Shown: positions 43,201 to 52,337, numbered from the stretch's first letter. The stretch is DNA of 57,039 bases from Pirellulaceae bacterium (GCA_024102795.1 JAGFJK010000084.1:1-57039); one strand, 5' to 3'. The notes: a model not told the origin generated them from the letters alone. Made by a program: numbers and translations.

Positions 43201-46200
43201 ACGCTGCCGCTCTTGCCAACCACGCCGGCAATCACAACACTTCCCACGACATCGCCAATCTGAATTGGCTGAGAGCAGGAAGTGTGGTAGTACATCGTCT
43301 GTAGCGCGGCAGCGCCGGCCAGGAATGCCGCCTGATTGTCGAAGACGCGAATCACCGAATTGGCAGAAAATTCACTCGCGCCGGCATTGGCCGAAGTCGC
43401 CGTGAAAAAGCTGCCCGCGGAAACCGTGCCTACAAAGAAGATCTTGGCTCCGCCATCGCTGACAACCAGGTAGCTGTCGTCCGGCGTGGCGTCCGGAGTG
43501 CCAGTGGCATAGGCCTTGCTCGACTCCTGAAGCGTAAGCACGCTCGTGCCAGGGACGTACTGAAGTGTCAGGTCCACCGGTTTCGCCGTCGTGCTGCACA
43601 CGTTGCCGGAGTGCGCTACGACTGGCTTGACAAACTTGTCGATCAGAATCGCCGCGGCCGGTGGAGCGTCGACGCGGGTGCTCTTGACGATGCGGATCGC
43701 CGAAACAAGCTGAACGATCCCGGCGTCGATGGTCGGATCGTTCTGGCCGGAGACCAGCGTCACGGTCGGCGAGAGACCAGTAACCGTGTTGGCGTCGCTG
43801 TCCAGTTGGTCATCGCCGCCCTGGTTGGCCGCGGTGAACGTTTCGCCGTTCGGAGCGATGAACTGCACCACGTAGCTGCCCGGAGCCAGGCCGGTGAATT
43901 CGTAGAAGCCGCTGCCGTTGGTCGTGGTGCTGCCGACGGCCGCTCCGTCGGGCACGCCGTCCTGGTTGGCGTCCACATACAGGTTGACGGTGGCTCCCGA
44001 CACACCCGGTTCGTTGTTATCTTGCACGCCGTCCAGGTCCAGGTCGAACCAGACGTAGTTGCCCAGGCTGGCGGGCGGCGTCAGGCTGGCGCTGGCCTCG
44101 TCGTCCTCGACCGGCGTCGGCACCGTACCGTTGTTCGGGGTCGAATCGATGTCGGGCTGATTGGGCGCGGCGGTCACCTGAGCGAAATTGATCTTGGTGC
44201 CGCCCGTATCGACCGTGGCGTCGAAGTTCAGCGTCAGAGCCGGCCCGCCGCTGGCGACCGTGCCCACAGTCCAGACCAGCGTGGCTTCGTTGAACGAGCC
44301 CTGCGAGACGCTGGACGAGTTGGCCACCAGCGTCATGCCGGCCGGCAGCACGTCGCCCACCAGCACGCTGGTCGCGTCGCTCAGCCCGGCGGCGTTGGCC
44401 AACTGCACGGTAAAGGTGACGGTCGAACCGACTTCCGGCGCCGGGTTGCTGACGGACTTGCTGAGCGACAGATCGATCGGCAGCAGGCCGGCGTCGATCG
44501 TCGGATCGTACTGGCCGGAGACCAGCGTGACGGTCGGCGACAGGCCGGTAACCGTGTTGGCGTCGCTGTCCAGTTGGTCATCGCCGCCCTGGTTGGCCGT
44601 GGTGAATCGCTCGCCGCTCGGCCCGATGAACTCGACCACGTAGCTGCCCGGTGCCAGGCCCGTGAATTCGTAGAAGCCGCTGCCGTTGGTCGTGGTGCTG
44701 CCGACGGCCGCTCCGTCGGGCACGCCGTCCTGGTTGGTGTCGACATACAGGTTGACGGTGGCGCCCGACACACCCGGTTCGTTGTTGTCCTGCACGCCGT
44801 CCAGGTCCAGGTCGAACCAGACGTAGTTGCCCAGGCTGGCGGGTGGCGTCAGGCTGGCGCTGGCTTCGTCGTCCTCGACCGGCGTGGGCGCCGTGCCATT
44901 GCCCGGCGTCGAATCGATGTCGGGCTGATTGGGCGCGGCGGTCACCTGAGCGAAATTGATCTTGGTGCCGCCCGTGTCGACCGTGGCGTCGAAGGTCAGC
45001 GTCAGAGCCGGCCCGCCGCTGACCACGGTACCCACGGTCCAGACCAGCGTGGCTTCGTTGAACGAACCCTGCGAGACGCTGGACGAGTTGGCCACCAGCG
45101 TCATGCCGGCCGGCAGCACGTCGGCCACCTGCACGTTGGTCGCGTCGCTCAGTCCGGCGGCGTTGGCCAACTGCACGGTGAAGGTGACGGTCGAACCGAC
45201 TTCGGGCGCCGGGTTGCTGACGGACTTGCTGAGCGACAGATCGATCGGCAGCAGGCCCGCGTCGATTGTCGGATCGTTCTGGCCGGAGACCAGCGTGACG
45301 GTCGGCGACAGGCCGGTAACCGTGTTGGCGTCGCTGTCCAGTTGGTCATCGCCGCCCTGGTTGGCCGCGGTGAACGTTTCGCCGTTGGGCCCGATGAACT
45401 CGACCACGTAGCTGCCCGGCGCCAGGCCCGTGAATTCGTAGAAGCCGCTGCCGTTGGTCGTGGTGCTGCCGACGGCCGCGCCGTCGGGCACGCCGTCCTG
45501 GTTGGCGTCCACATACAGGTTGACGGTGGCTCCCGTCACGCCTGGTTCGTTGTTGTCCTGCACTCCGTCCAGGTCCAGGTCGAACCAGACGTAGTTGCCC
45601 AGGCTGGCCGTGTCGGCCACCGTTTCTGGCCTCACGATTGTGTTACCGCTAAAACTTTGAACGGCTCCATTTCCTGGCAGGCTGACCACGGCTACCGCGG
45701 TCATCGAAAAAAGATTGGCGGGCGCAAACGTTGAATCGACCGTATCGTTGTAGGAACCTGGGCCGAAGGGACCCTGCAATCCGGTTGACGCCGTACTGGT
45801 CCCGAACGGCGCATTGGTATTGTCGACGAACGACTGGAACGCCAGCGTGCCGTTGGTCACGCCTCCGACCAGGCTGGTGAAGTTGGCCACCGTCGTGCCA
45901 GGCGCGAGTTGAAAGTCGGTGTCTGTAAGTCGGATAGTCAGCGTACCGGGCGCCGTGGACGTGACGTTCAGCGAACTGAACTCCAGCTTGCTCTCGGCCG
46001 GGTCTTTAATGGACGATCCCGTGGTGAAGTTGATCGAAAAGTTGTCGATTGAACCTTGAAACTGCACGACTCCCACGGCCGCGGCGGTGTCGAGCGGCGA
46101 CTGATCATCCACCTGAAGCGTGGTCCCCCCGCTGGACTCAAGCAAGAGGGACACGGTGCTGAGCAGGTCCCGGCGTTCGAGCGACTCGAGCGTCAGCCGC

Positions 46201-46298
46201 CGGGCTTGTCGCAGGGCTACGAGCGACCGGCCGCCGCGATGCTTACGCTGGCGGTTGCGTGGACGAGAACTCACGGTTGCAGAAGCTCCTATCGACAT
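40212..46298 (-). CDS. Giant modular surface protein (LEPR-XLL-like start, SdrD-B and DUF11-like modules)
   Basis: 2028 residues from ATG 46298. The start is basic and carries 'LTLESLERRDLLS' (residues 35-47), the LEPR-XLL-like motif found at the N-terminus of large exported planctomycete proteins. Next comes a domain with 'LTDTDF' and 'GPGS' (about 60-230) that resembles the PEP-CTERM protein at 46914. Three SdrD-B-like modules starting near 232, 488 and 744 ('SLGNYVWFDLDLDGVQDNN', 'VNLYVDANQDGVPDG') alternate with DUF11-like modules ('SLSKSVSNPAPEVGSTVTF'). From about 880 onward come four copies of a module starting with Cys and ending H-T-S-C-S-x-P, separated by DUF11-like stretches. The protein ends in an Asp-rich tail, DGDDDGDDQ. 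Probably a calcium-binding stalk on the cell surface. No PEP-CTERM or LPXTG tail is present. Confidence 0.9.
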   Translation of the reverse strand: MSIGASATVSSRPRNRQRKHRGGRSLVALRQARRLTLESLERRDLLSTVSLLLESSGGTTLQVDDQSPLDTAAAVGVVQFQGSIDNFSINFTTGSSIKDPAESKLEFSSLNVTSTAPGTLTIRLTDTDFQLAPGTTVANFTSLVGGVTNGTLAFQSFVDNTNAPFGTSTASTGLQGPFGPGSYNDTVDSTFAPANLFSMTAVAVVSLPGNGAVQSFSGNTIVRPETVADTASLGNYVWFDLDLDGVQDNNEPGVTGATVNLYVDANQDGVPDGAAVGSTTTNGSGFYEFTGLAPGSYVVEFIGPNGETFTAANQGGDDQLDSDANTVTGLSPTVTLVSGQNDPTIDAGLLPIDLSLSKSVSNPAPEVGSTVTFTVQLANAAGLSDATNVQVADVLPAGMTLVANSSSVSQGSFNEATLVWTVGTVVSGGPALTLTFDATVDTGGTKINFAQVTAAPNQPDIDSTPGNGTAPTPVEDDEASASLTPPASLGNYVWFDLDLDGVQDNNEPGVSGATVNLYVDTNQDGVPDGAAVGSTTTNGSGFYEFTGLAPGSYVVEFIGPSGERFTTANQGGDDQLDSDANTVTGLSPTVTLVSGQYDPTIDAGLLPIDLSLSKSVSNPAPEVGSTVTFTVQLANAAGLSDATSVLVGDVLPAGMTLVANSSSVSQGSFNEATLVWTVGTVASGGPALTLNFDATVDTGGTKINFAQVTAAPNQPDIDSTPNNGTVPTPVEDDEASASLTPPASLGNYVWFDLDLDGVQDNNEPGVSGATVNLYVDANQDGVPDGAAVGSTTTNGSGFYEFTGLAPGSYVVQFIAPNGETFTAANQGGDDQLDSDANTVTGLSPTVTLVSGQNDPTIDAGIVQLVSAIRIVKSTRVDAPPAAAILIDKFVKPVVAHSGNVCSTTAKPVDLTLQYVPGTSVLTLQESSKAYATGTPDATPDDSYLVVSDGGAKIFFVGTVSAGSFFTATSANAGASEFSANSVIRVFDNQAAFLAGAAALQTMYYHTSCSQPIQIGDVVGSVVIAGVVGKSGSVTAPTGFGDDADAPAGPEIKVGDGVMWTYVVTNPDPGNQPVANVVVVDDAGTPGDNTDDFTPDYVSGDNGNGLLDPGETWVYSATGIVEMVGQYRNIGKVTGSLVDTGTLVMDDDPAHYLGVAEHLVVCEAIGRPVELTFDYIGGSDLQTSQDTSKAAVSGVPDNTPNDSYFFVTDTTKLSTVFSGSAKTFFSGTVSLNDAFTAKASLAGRTRFSSNMLIYLFDNEAAFQAGQAPLQTMKYHTSCSQPINLGDIVGGVEIAGAVGEHGATVNLPESQAPLDDLVLQGPTIVLEVDHPFDPGNIGVPADTPTGPIANLGDKITFTYAVTNPGDMPLSNVVVTDDTGVLVEAILKDNGRNFGDTNSDGLLDPSETWYYQALEIADETGQQMNIGIVTADPNGVTDQNPSHHFVSPLDIQKYTRGERETAELVGLDVCDDLSLDHFEVITLRYDGNNIISNPQGGKATLSGTLADPPPLEVYIVASRDATGTGNLFFSGLVQLGSYFDLSTSFSGASFGAQTYVRIYSGDPAAQGTLLQSIGFHTSCSKPLRLGDVYAGVTFVGAVDNDGDTASLPASNPFDELGEDADDPQDAVQIDLGDKVVFTYKISNLGTTPIMLENVFDDNGTPGDPNDDMYWMPPQGVDRAIMEILSESGYNVGDLDEDGIFDGGESWLFEAIDMVREEKLVGNKGTVLGIVESGGGQVALMDMDMSHHRGVLPAIDVCTTGEHPQRLNLRYTASDEFDNSQGDKAVIRVDNGSLEGVSSVSIRVTNDPNAFRADAESYFDGPVEEGEVFGLDATLAGRSSLPARVYIHLLDALSGVLLRTVEVHTSCSAPLVLGDTYAGVQLVGFVGDEGTVLGLQPNMELPTGQGHVVAGDVLFNKNKLKFTLTNVGNNDAVLESLLIKWASGNKKLRKIKIDGVEIFRTETGWTVDGLLIGSDDWKSGTLANRTIGSGQVALVEFEFERDANKDKAQYDLNLIFDVDGDDDGDDQNVDVL
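44052..45587 (-). repeat. Two full tandem copies of a 768-bp coding repeat, plus a partial third
   Basis: Positions 44052-44819 and 44820-45587 are nearly identical, each encoding one SdrD-B and one DUF11-like module of 256 residues. A third partial copy of about 330 bases (SdrD-B only) lies at 43720-44051. Most differences are single third-position changes, indicating recent duplication or gene conversion. Confidence 0.88.
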
Positions 46299-46860
46299 AT
46301 GCTGGGCTCTTTCTCTTCCAAGGGATCAGGGCAATGATTTTGTTCGGGAGGGAGGGCAGGCAAAGTACGAACGGACACCGTGCGAGAACGACTAAGCCGG
46401 GCGAACCGCTTAGGCAGAACGGGCCTCCGCACTTTGCTGGAACCGCTGCGGGGGAGAGGCTAGAAGGGTCGTCGCCAAAAAAGCGTCTTGCTGTGATCGC
46501 TGGCGTACGGCCAGGGGGGGCCGGCGAGTCTTGAACAGGAGGGACTCTTGACATCGCGGAAACTACCGCGTTCGCGGCCGGCTTGCTCCGCCAGGCTACC
46601 GAAACCCTTGCCGCGGGCTTGTCGCCGACGGGGCTCAACCGCGAGCTCGCCTGGCATCGGATCCGCGCGGACTCCGTCCCCTTGGGATGCGATCCCTTGC
46701 ATGAACTATCGGGACGCCTCAACCACCCAATGAAATGCCAGGCACCGCACGCCCCGGAATATCCGCCGACTTCTGCTGGCTTACCCAGGCGTTTGGCGAC
46801 AGATGACGCACAAAGCGCCGCAATGCCTGACAACCAGTCGCCCACCAGAGACAACCGGGC
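46299..46860. other. Upstream gap of the giant surface-protein gene
   Basis: No credible gene was found. The few open frames have skewed Ser/Pro/Arg composition and no start signal. The 5' leader and promoter of the surface-protein gene must lie here; no clear -35/-10 pair was recognised on the minus strand. Confidence 0.5.
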
Positions 46861-46888
46861 CGGTGGGCGGCCCTGGGGCCGCCCACCG
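46861..46888 (-). terminator. 12-bp stem hairpin after the PEP-CTERM gene
   Basis: CGGTGGGCGGCC, a CTGG loop and the exact complement form a very stable hairpin 25 bases beyond the stop of the PEP-CTERM gene on the minus strand. No T run follows. Confidence 0.6.
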
Positions 46889-46913
46889 CGCCTGGATGCG
46901 GTTTGTCACGCGA

Positions 46914-47678
46914 TCAGACAACAACTTCCTTCGCAGCTCGCAGTTGGCGACGCTGACGGCTCCAGCGCCGGACGCCACCCACGGCCAGGCCGATACCGGC
47001 CAGCGACGACCAGACGGCCAACGAGACGGGTTCGGGCACAACCGAGGTGTCCAGGTCCAGGCTGGTCGTACCAGCCCCACTATGCGTGATGCGGACCGTT
47101 TGCGTCATCGAATACGTGCCCGCCAAGTCAACAGGTCCAGCGGTTTTCTCTTCAGAGAAAGCACCGGGGCCAAAGGTGGACCCGATGATGGTCAGCCCAT
47201 CGCCAAACTCAACGTTGTCCGTATCCAGAGTCGCCTCGTAGGTGACGGACCCGCCTGCGGTGATCACACCACCGATGGCAGCCAGGAAGCTGGCGTCGGC
47301 GACTGTGGCATCAAAGTCGGTATCGGTCAGCATGATTTCCAGAGATCCAGCGGAGCCGCTGATCGACAGGTTGTGCAGATGCAACTGACCATAGTTCCCG
47401 GGCCCCGGTTTGGCCGAATAACCCACGGTCATCTGCACAAAAAACGCTCCCACCGTCCCGCTGAACGACACGACCGAACCCGTAACCGATCCGTCCGCGG
47501 TGGTAGCCAGACCCTTGGGGGTCCCATCGCCCACCATACCATCGACGTTGTCGATGACGATGATCTCCGGCCCACCAGCGGCCCCGAGATCGTCAATGGT
47601 CAAAATCAACCGAGCGTGACTGGTTGCCGCGCAACACGCGACCAGCATCCCAGCCAACAAAGCAATTCGCAGATTCAT
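46914..47678 (-). CDS. PEP-CTERM sorting-domain protein
   Basis: 254 residues from ATG 47678 with GGAG upstream. Signal peptide 'IALLAGMLVACCAATSHA'. The mature domain has 'GSLEIMLTDTDFDATV' and 'STFGPGAFSEE' in the same order as the first domain of the giant protein encoded next door. The C-terminus is a PEP-CTERM signal: 'VVPEP' (215-217 are PEP), a hydrophobic helix 'LAVWSSLAGIGLAVGG', then the basic 'VRRWSRQRRQ'; the tail after the basic cluster is somewhat longer than usual. Exosortase recognises and cleaves such tails, and an exosortase gene lies at 53245. Likely an exported matrix or surface protein. Confidence 0.88.
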   Translation of the reverse strand: MNLRIALLAGMLVACCAATSHARLILTIDDLGAAGGPEIIVIDNVDGMVGDGTPKGLATTADGSVTGSVVSFSGTVGAFFVQMTVGYSAKPGPGNYGQLHLHNLSISGSAGSLEIMLTDTDFDATVADASFLAAIGGVITAGGSVTYEATLDTDNVEFGDGLTIIGSTFGPGAFSEEKTAGPVDLAGTYSMTQTVRITHSGAGTTSLDLDTSVVPEPVSLAVWSSLAGIGLAVGGVRRWSRQRRQLRAAKEVVV

Positions 47679-47785
47679 CGAAAATCTCCACGTCATTCGC
47701 CAAACTTCGCTTCGCGAGCCAACAGCTCCCGCGAACCTCCACGGCCTGCCAGCCGCCGATGACAACCCGCAGGCCACAAACAGAC

Positions 47786-48166
47786 TCAGCGACTGGCCAG
47801 CAAACGTGGAGGGCGAAACAGCCCCGGAAAGATAGGGCGGCGATAAATCAGCTTCCGCTCGCCCACGACGGCAGCCGAAACCACCGGAGGCGACATCAGC
47901 AAAGTGACTGCCAGGCACATGAAACTGCCGCAACCGAAAAACGAAACGGCCAACCCCGACTCGCCGCCCATGCCGCCCGGCAGATCCCAGTCCAGCCAAG
48001 CGGGAATGCGCGGGGGAGACGACGTGGCTGGATTGCCCACCGCCATTGATTGCCCGCCCAAAACCTCACTCTGCATCACAATCCCACCGCGGGCCTCAGC
48101 GCAAAACGCGCCCAGGCACAGCCCGCTCAGGACCAGCAGGGGTAGAGTAAGGGATCGGCCGAACAC
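47786..48166 (-). CDS. Small secreted hypothetical protein upstream of the PEP-CTERM gene
   Basis: 126 residues from GTG 48166 with a GAGG box. Signal peptide 'LTLPLLVLSGLCLGAFCAEA'. The middle is Pro/Gly-rich, a second hydrophobic stretch spans 'FFGCGSFMCLAVTLLMSPPV', and the end is basic with Pro/Arg ('YRRPIFPGLFRPPRLL'). It does not show a PEP motif. The same strand and a 107-base gap suggest co-transcription with the PEP-CTERM gene. The 274 bases upstream (48167-48440) show no gene. Confidence 0.62.
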   Translation of the reverse strand: MFGRSLTLPLLVLSGLCLGAFCAEARGGIVMQSEVLGGQSMAVGNPATSSPPRIPAWLDWDLPGGMGGESGLAVSFFGCGSFMCLAVTLLMSPPVVSAAVVGERKLIYRRPIFPGLFRPPRLLASR

Positions 48167-48440
48167 GCGATGACCTCGACGTGGCAGATGATACGGGCAG
48201 GAATCTACTTCGACTCATCAACTCTTACACCGCCGAGGGTCGATTCCTGAGTGACATCGTGAGCAAAATTCTGAAAAAACCCCGACAGGAACGACGTAAC
48301 TGCTTTTGAGATCAAGGGTTTCTGCGATTCTTCTGTGGGACCTTTTGTTCGGATCAGGCAGACCAGACGTGAGAAATGGAATGGCCTGTGGAACTCGGCG
48401 TCGCTGACTGCCGCTCGCACTCGGGCCGGGTGATGTCGAG

Positions 48441-51128
48441 CTATGGGGCGTCGGGCAGCCGTCGTCGCAGCTCTTCCAGGGTTTGCCGGTATTGGGAACG
48501 GGTCTTCTCATCGGCCACGTCCACCGCCTGGGACTGCCAGCGAACCGCCAGTTCCAGTTCACCCTGCTCGGCGCAGGCAGTGGCCAGCGTGGCCAGCAAT
48601 CGCGCGTCCCGCCAGTTGGTCAACTGGCAGGCACGTTCGGCGTGCGACCGGGACTGCTCGGCGTCGCGCACGGACCGGTCGGGGCAGGTGGCGTAGATCC
48701 AAGCCAGATTGTTCAGAGCCATGGCCAGTTGGAGTGAATCACCTTGGCCTTGCCGGACCAGCCGATCGCAGATCGTGACCGAACGATCCAGATCCTGGAC
48801 GCCGACCGCGTATTGGCCGGCCAGAAAGCGGCTGTTGCCCCGATTGCTCAGGTGGGTTGCCAGTTCGCTGGCGAATTGTTCTTGTCCCTGCCCTTCGACC
48901 AGCACCTCCAGCAACTCCACGGCCCGATCGTGATCCGCCAGGGCGCGAGGCAGTTGATCCATGGCCTTCCACACGAGGGCCCGATTGTTGCAGCTCGCGG
49001 CCAGTGCGGCGGCGGCACCGGGGCGACCAGCCCGCCAGAGCGGCTCGCGGAGCGCAATCGCCTGATGACAGTCGCGCAGCGCCAGGTCGAGTTGGGCCAG
49101 CGCCCGATAGGTGGCTGCCCGGTTATGCAGCACGGCGGACCAGTCGAACTGCAGCTCTGTCTGGTCTTCCGTCTCGACCAGCCGCTGGTACAGATCGGAG
49201 GCTTCGCGGTAAGCGTCCAGCGCTTCGCGATGCCGGCCCATTTGGGCCAGCGCGACGCCGCGGTTGTTCAAGCCGTGTGCCAATTGGGCATGAACGCGCG
49301 GCGAGTGGGATTGAGTCAGACGCTGGCGGCAAATGGCAATCGACTGGTCGTGGTCGTTCAGGGAGTTACCCAGATGCGCGTCCCGTTGGAGCTCGCCGCG
49401 CCGATCGAGCGCGGCGGCCAGGCGTTCGGCCAGGCTTGAGCCGGGTTGCCGGTCGATCCGTGCCTGGAGCTGCGCGACGACTCGTTCGTAGTCTTGCAGG
49501 GCCTGGGATGAGAACCCGGAGCCGGCCAGCACTTCCGCCCGCTGTATCTGGACGTCGGCCCGTCTCGGCAGCAGTTGCTGCCAGGCCTGTTGGTCTGGTG
49601 GCGGGTACAGTTCCAGGGCCCGGTGATAATCCCGCAGCGCGGCCTGGGAGCGTTGGGCCGCGTGCAGCGACGCGCCGCGCTCGACCAGCACGTCGGCCAG
49701 TTGCACGGCGTGCTGGCTGGTTGGCTCCCGCTGGTGGGCCTGCTCGCACAACGCGACGGACCGGTCGTGGTCGTCCAGGGCTTCGTCCCACTGACCCTGA
49801 GCGGCGCGCAATGAACCGCGCAGCGCCAAGCACTTGGCCAATTCCAGTTCGGCGGCGGTCGCTGGTTCGGGCTCCGACTCGGTCCAGAGCGTGACGGCTT
49901 CGTCGGCGGCAGTCCGTGCCTCGTTCGAGCGTCCCGCCAATCGCAGCAGCACGGCGCGGTTGGCCTGGAGCATGCCCCGCAATCGAGCCAGGTACGGGTC
50001 GGGTGGCTGGTCTTTCAGCAGTTCCTGTGCTTGTCGCAGGTCGGCCAGAGCCGCGGGCAGTTGTTCCTGGGCGGCGCGCACACAGGCTCGATTGGCCAGG
50101 ATCCGCGCCGACCGAATTCGCCGATCGTCTGGAGTGGCGGACGTGGCGGACCAGCGTTTCAATTCCTCCCCGGCCCGGTTCAAGTCGGCTTGTGCGGCAT
50201 CGGGATTGTCCAGCAGAAACCTGGCGACGGCCAACCCTTCGTAGGCGTCGGTGAGGAATGCCGCGTGTTGGGCTGGCACCTGGACCGGCGCCTCCAGTAC
50301 CTGCTGGAAGGCGTTCGCAGCCAGCTCCAACTGGTACTGGCGCATCCGGCACTCGGCGACGCCCAACTGGCGCGCTGGGCTGGCCGCGACGGGCTTGCCA
50401 CCCGTGTCCAGTTCTTCCAAAGCGGCCTGCCACTGCTGATCCGCCAACCAGGCTTCGCCCCGCAGTTGCCGCGCGTCGGGGTTGTCGGGCAAGGTCTGCA
50501 ACAGGGCGGGCAGGGCGGCGGACTGCCCGGCGACCTGCTGGAGCGTGGCCAGCGCCAGAGCCCGCATCTGGCGCTCTTGCGCGGACCAGCCCGCCGGGTC
50601 GGCATACGTGGCTTCGAATGTCGCGAGCAACCGGGCCAGCCGTTCGGACGACTTCCGCGATTCGGCCGACGGCGCTCGTGCCAGCGGTGCGCACAGTGTC
50701 GAGGCGTACAACTGCAATATGTAGCCAGCGTCGCGCCGGTCGATCACGCTCAGCCGCGCCGCCGCGATGCGATCGGCCAATTCCTGCCGATTCTCGACTT
50801 GGCGACACCACAGGGCTTGCGAATAGCTCCAGCCAGCCAGGACTCCGGGCAGTAGCGTGCAGGCGGCCAGGACCAGCGAAAACAGGGCGTACCGCTGGGC
50901 CAGTTGCCGGATTCGTGGCTGATCCAGTTCGCCACGATCCAGTCCCAGCGCTCGGGCCGCCCGCCGCGCCGCGGCCTGCTGGAGGATGGCGCGAGGCGTT
51001 TCGGGAGCGGCATGCTCCAGCCGCCGCAGCCGACGAGCGTCGCGGCGCAGCAACAGCGCGTACACTGCCGTGATCGCGGCGACCACCGCGAATACGCCGA
51101 CAAAAGTAAACCACACCAGCGAATTCAT
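48441..51128 (-). CDS. Large TPR-repeat membrane protein
   Basis: 895 residues from ATG 51128; an ATG at 51149 is a possible earlier start. Residues about 5-28 are a membrane helix ('FTFVGVFAVVAAITAVYALLL'), and a second helix lies at about 80-103 ('FSLVLAACTLLPGVLAGW'). Most of the rest is TPR-like helix pairs: 'LRGSLRAAQGQWDEALDDHDR', 'GVALAQMGRHREALDAYREA', 'NLAWIYATCPDRSVRDAEQSRSHAERAC' (shortened), giving perhaps 10-14 repeats. The two-helix anchor and TPR tail resemble the sensor ends of planctomycete kinases, but no kinase motif is present. Probably a scaffold. Confidence 0.8.
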   Translation of the reverse strand: MNSLVWFTFVGVFAVVAAITAVYALLLRRDARRLRRLEHAAPETPRAILQQAAARRAARALGLDRGELDQPRIRQLAQRYALFSLVLAACTLLPGVLAGWSYSQALWCRQVENRQELADRIAAARLSVIDRRDAGYILQLYASTLCAPLARAPSAESRKSSERLARLLATFEATYADPAGWSAQERQMRALALATLQQVAGQSAALPALLQTLPDNPDARQLRGEAWLADQQWQAALEELDTGGKPVAASPARQLGVAECRMRQYQLELAANAFQQVLEAPVQVPAQHAAFLTDAYEGLAVARFLLDNPDAAQADLNRAGEELKRWSATSATPDDRRIRSARILANRACVRAAQEQLPAALADLRQAQELLKDQPPDPYLARLRGMLQANRAVLLRLAGRSNEARTAADEAVTLWTESEPEPATAAELELAKCLALRGSLRAAQGQWDEALDDHDRSVALCEQAHQREPTSQHAVQLADVLVERGASLHAAQRSQAALRDYHRALELYPPPDQQAWQQLLPRRADVQIQRAEVLAGSGFSSQALQDYERVVAQLQARIDRQPGSSLAERLAAALDRRGELQRDAHLGNSLNDHDQSIAICRQRLTQSHSPRVHAQLAHGLNNRGVALAQMGRHREALDAYREASDLYQRLVETEDQTELQFDWSAVLHNRAATYRALAQLDLALRDCHQAIALREPLWRAGRPGAAAALAASCNNRALVWKAMDQLPRALADHDRAVELLEVLVEGQGQEQFASELATHLSNRGNSRFLAGQYAVGVQDLDRSVTICDRLVRQGQGDSLQLAMALNNLAWIYATCPDRSVRDAEQSRSHAERACQLTNWRDARLLATLATACAEQGELELAVRWQSQAVDVADEKTRSQYRQTLEELRRRLPDAP

Positions 51129-51213
51129 CCCGCACAACTTTCCTGCCATGCGTGCGGCTGCGTCTACATGGAGCTCGCCGGCCCGAACGAGCGGCCCGAA
51201 CGAGCGGCCCGAT

Positions 51214-52077
51214 TCAGCGCGTGGTCATGGTGGCAATGAACTTGATCAGGAACGCCGCCATGGCCATGCCAATCGCGGAGCCCAGCACTCCGAACTCCGC
51301 CATCAGGTCGAGCGCCCAACGCAACCAGGCGGGTGGTTCCGGCGAGCCCGCACCGGCAAGTGTTGCATCCGCACTTCCGGCGTCCGCGCGACCGTTCCCT
51401 CCAACTCGACCACTGCTGCCCGGCCCCGCACGAACACCCGCCAGCAGCCCATCCGGACCTGCTTCGCGCACTCCGAAGATGTCCCTGTGCGCGGCTCCCA
51501 CACCGGGATCACTGCCCACTGACAGCGCGAACGACAACGAGCCGAACATGGGCGCGGACGACGGGTTCCGGGTCTCGCCGCCCAGTACCAGGAGGTCGAC
51601 GGCTGCGAAGCGCCCCGACTCCCAGTCCCGGCCCGCGCGGAACGAGTGGCTGGTGAACCAGCCGGTCCAGTTTCGTCGAGCCGCGGCGGAACCGCGCGGG
51701 TCGCCAGGCCACGAGATCGTCCCTTCCACAGGCCACCACGCCGAGCCGTGGTCCGAACTGTCCGAACTGTTCGGGACGCGAATCTTCCCAACGGTCGAGG
51801 CATCCTGGAATGCACCCATCGCCGCCAGCTCGCCGGTCGCCGCCGACAAGCGGGTGTCGGCGGCCAGAGCGGCCACACCCGTCTCCACGTCAATCAATCC
51901 CGTCCCATCCGCCGCGATGGCTGTCGATCGCGCGTCCGCGCTGGCGGTCGGCGGCTGGAAAACCAGCGAGCCGCGAGCGCCTATCGGCAGCAGCCAGATC
52001 ACGCTCAGCACGCCAGCAGCGACCGTCACCGGGGCGACGGCTGCGGGAACTGGCCACCAATAAAGCGGAGATTCCAT
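51214..52077 (-). CDS. Membrane-anchored hypothetical protein
   Basis: 287 residues from ATG 52077. One N-terminal helix ('AAVAPVTVAAGVLSVIWLL') and one C-terminal helix ('LGSAIGMAMAAFLIKFIA') bracket a Gly/Ser/Ala/Trp-rich middle with two 'AAMGAFQDAS'- and 'FAAVDLLVLGGETRN'-like segments. No family recognised. It lies 85 bases upstream of the TPR membrane protein on the same strand and is divergent from the sigma-exosortase locus. Confidence 0.58.
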   Translation of the reverse strand: MESPLYWWPVPAAVAPVTVAAGVLSVIWLLPIGARGSLVFQPPTASADARSTAIAADGTGLIDVETGVAALAADTRLSAATGELAAMGAFQDASTVGKIRVPNSSDSSDHGSAWWPVEGTISWPGDPRGSAAARRNWTGWFTSHSFRAGRDWESGRFAAVDLLVLGGETRNPSSAPMFGSLSFALSVGSDPGVGAAHRDIFGVREAGPDGLLAGVRAGPGSSGRVGGNGRADAGSADATLAGAGSPEPPAWLRWALDLMAEFGVLGSAIGMAMAAFLIKFIATMTTR

Positions 52078-52337
52078 ATCGGGCCAAGCTGAGAAGGCAC
52101 CCACGCGCAGCGGACCTGGGCGGGTCGCAACGGCTGCGCGCCCAACAGGCAGATGATTGTCTTGCTTGCGAGGACCAAATCAAGACCTTTGGGCCAAATC
52201 TCGCGGGAATTTCCCACTTTTCTCCACGTGACCGGGGGACCACTCCAATGCCATCCAGGTTACTCGGACTGCCGTGCCGCGAGCGGCGAGTTCTCCGGAC
52301 CATCACAATGGGTGGCAAAAAAACCCAACCAAAACTC

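Noticed and set aside
40143..45734. Very long plus-strand open frames antisense to the giant surface-protein gene
   Set aside because: Arg/His/Val-rich translations typical of the complement of GC-rich genes; the minus strand has clear domains over the same bases.
46243..46854. 203-residue minus-strand frame upstream of the giant gene
   Set aside because: Ser/Pro/Arg-rich, overlaps the start of the surface-protein gene and lacks a ribosome-binding site.
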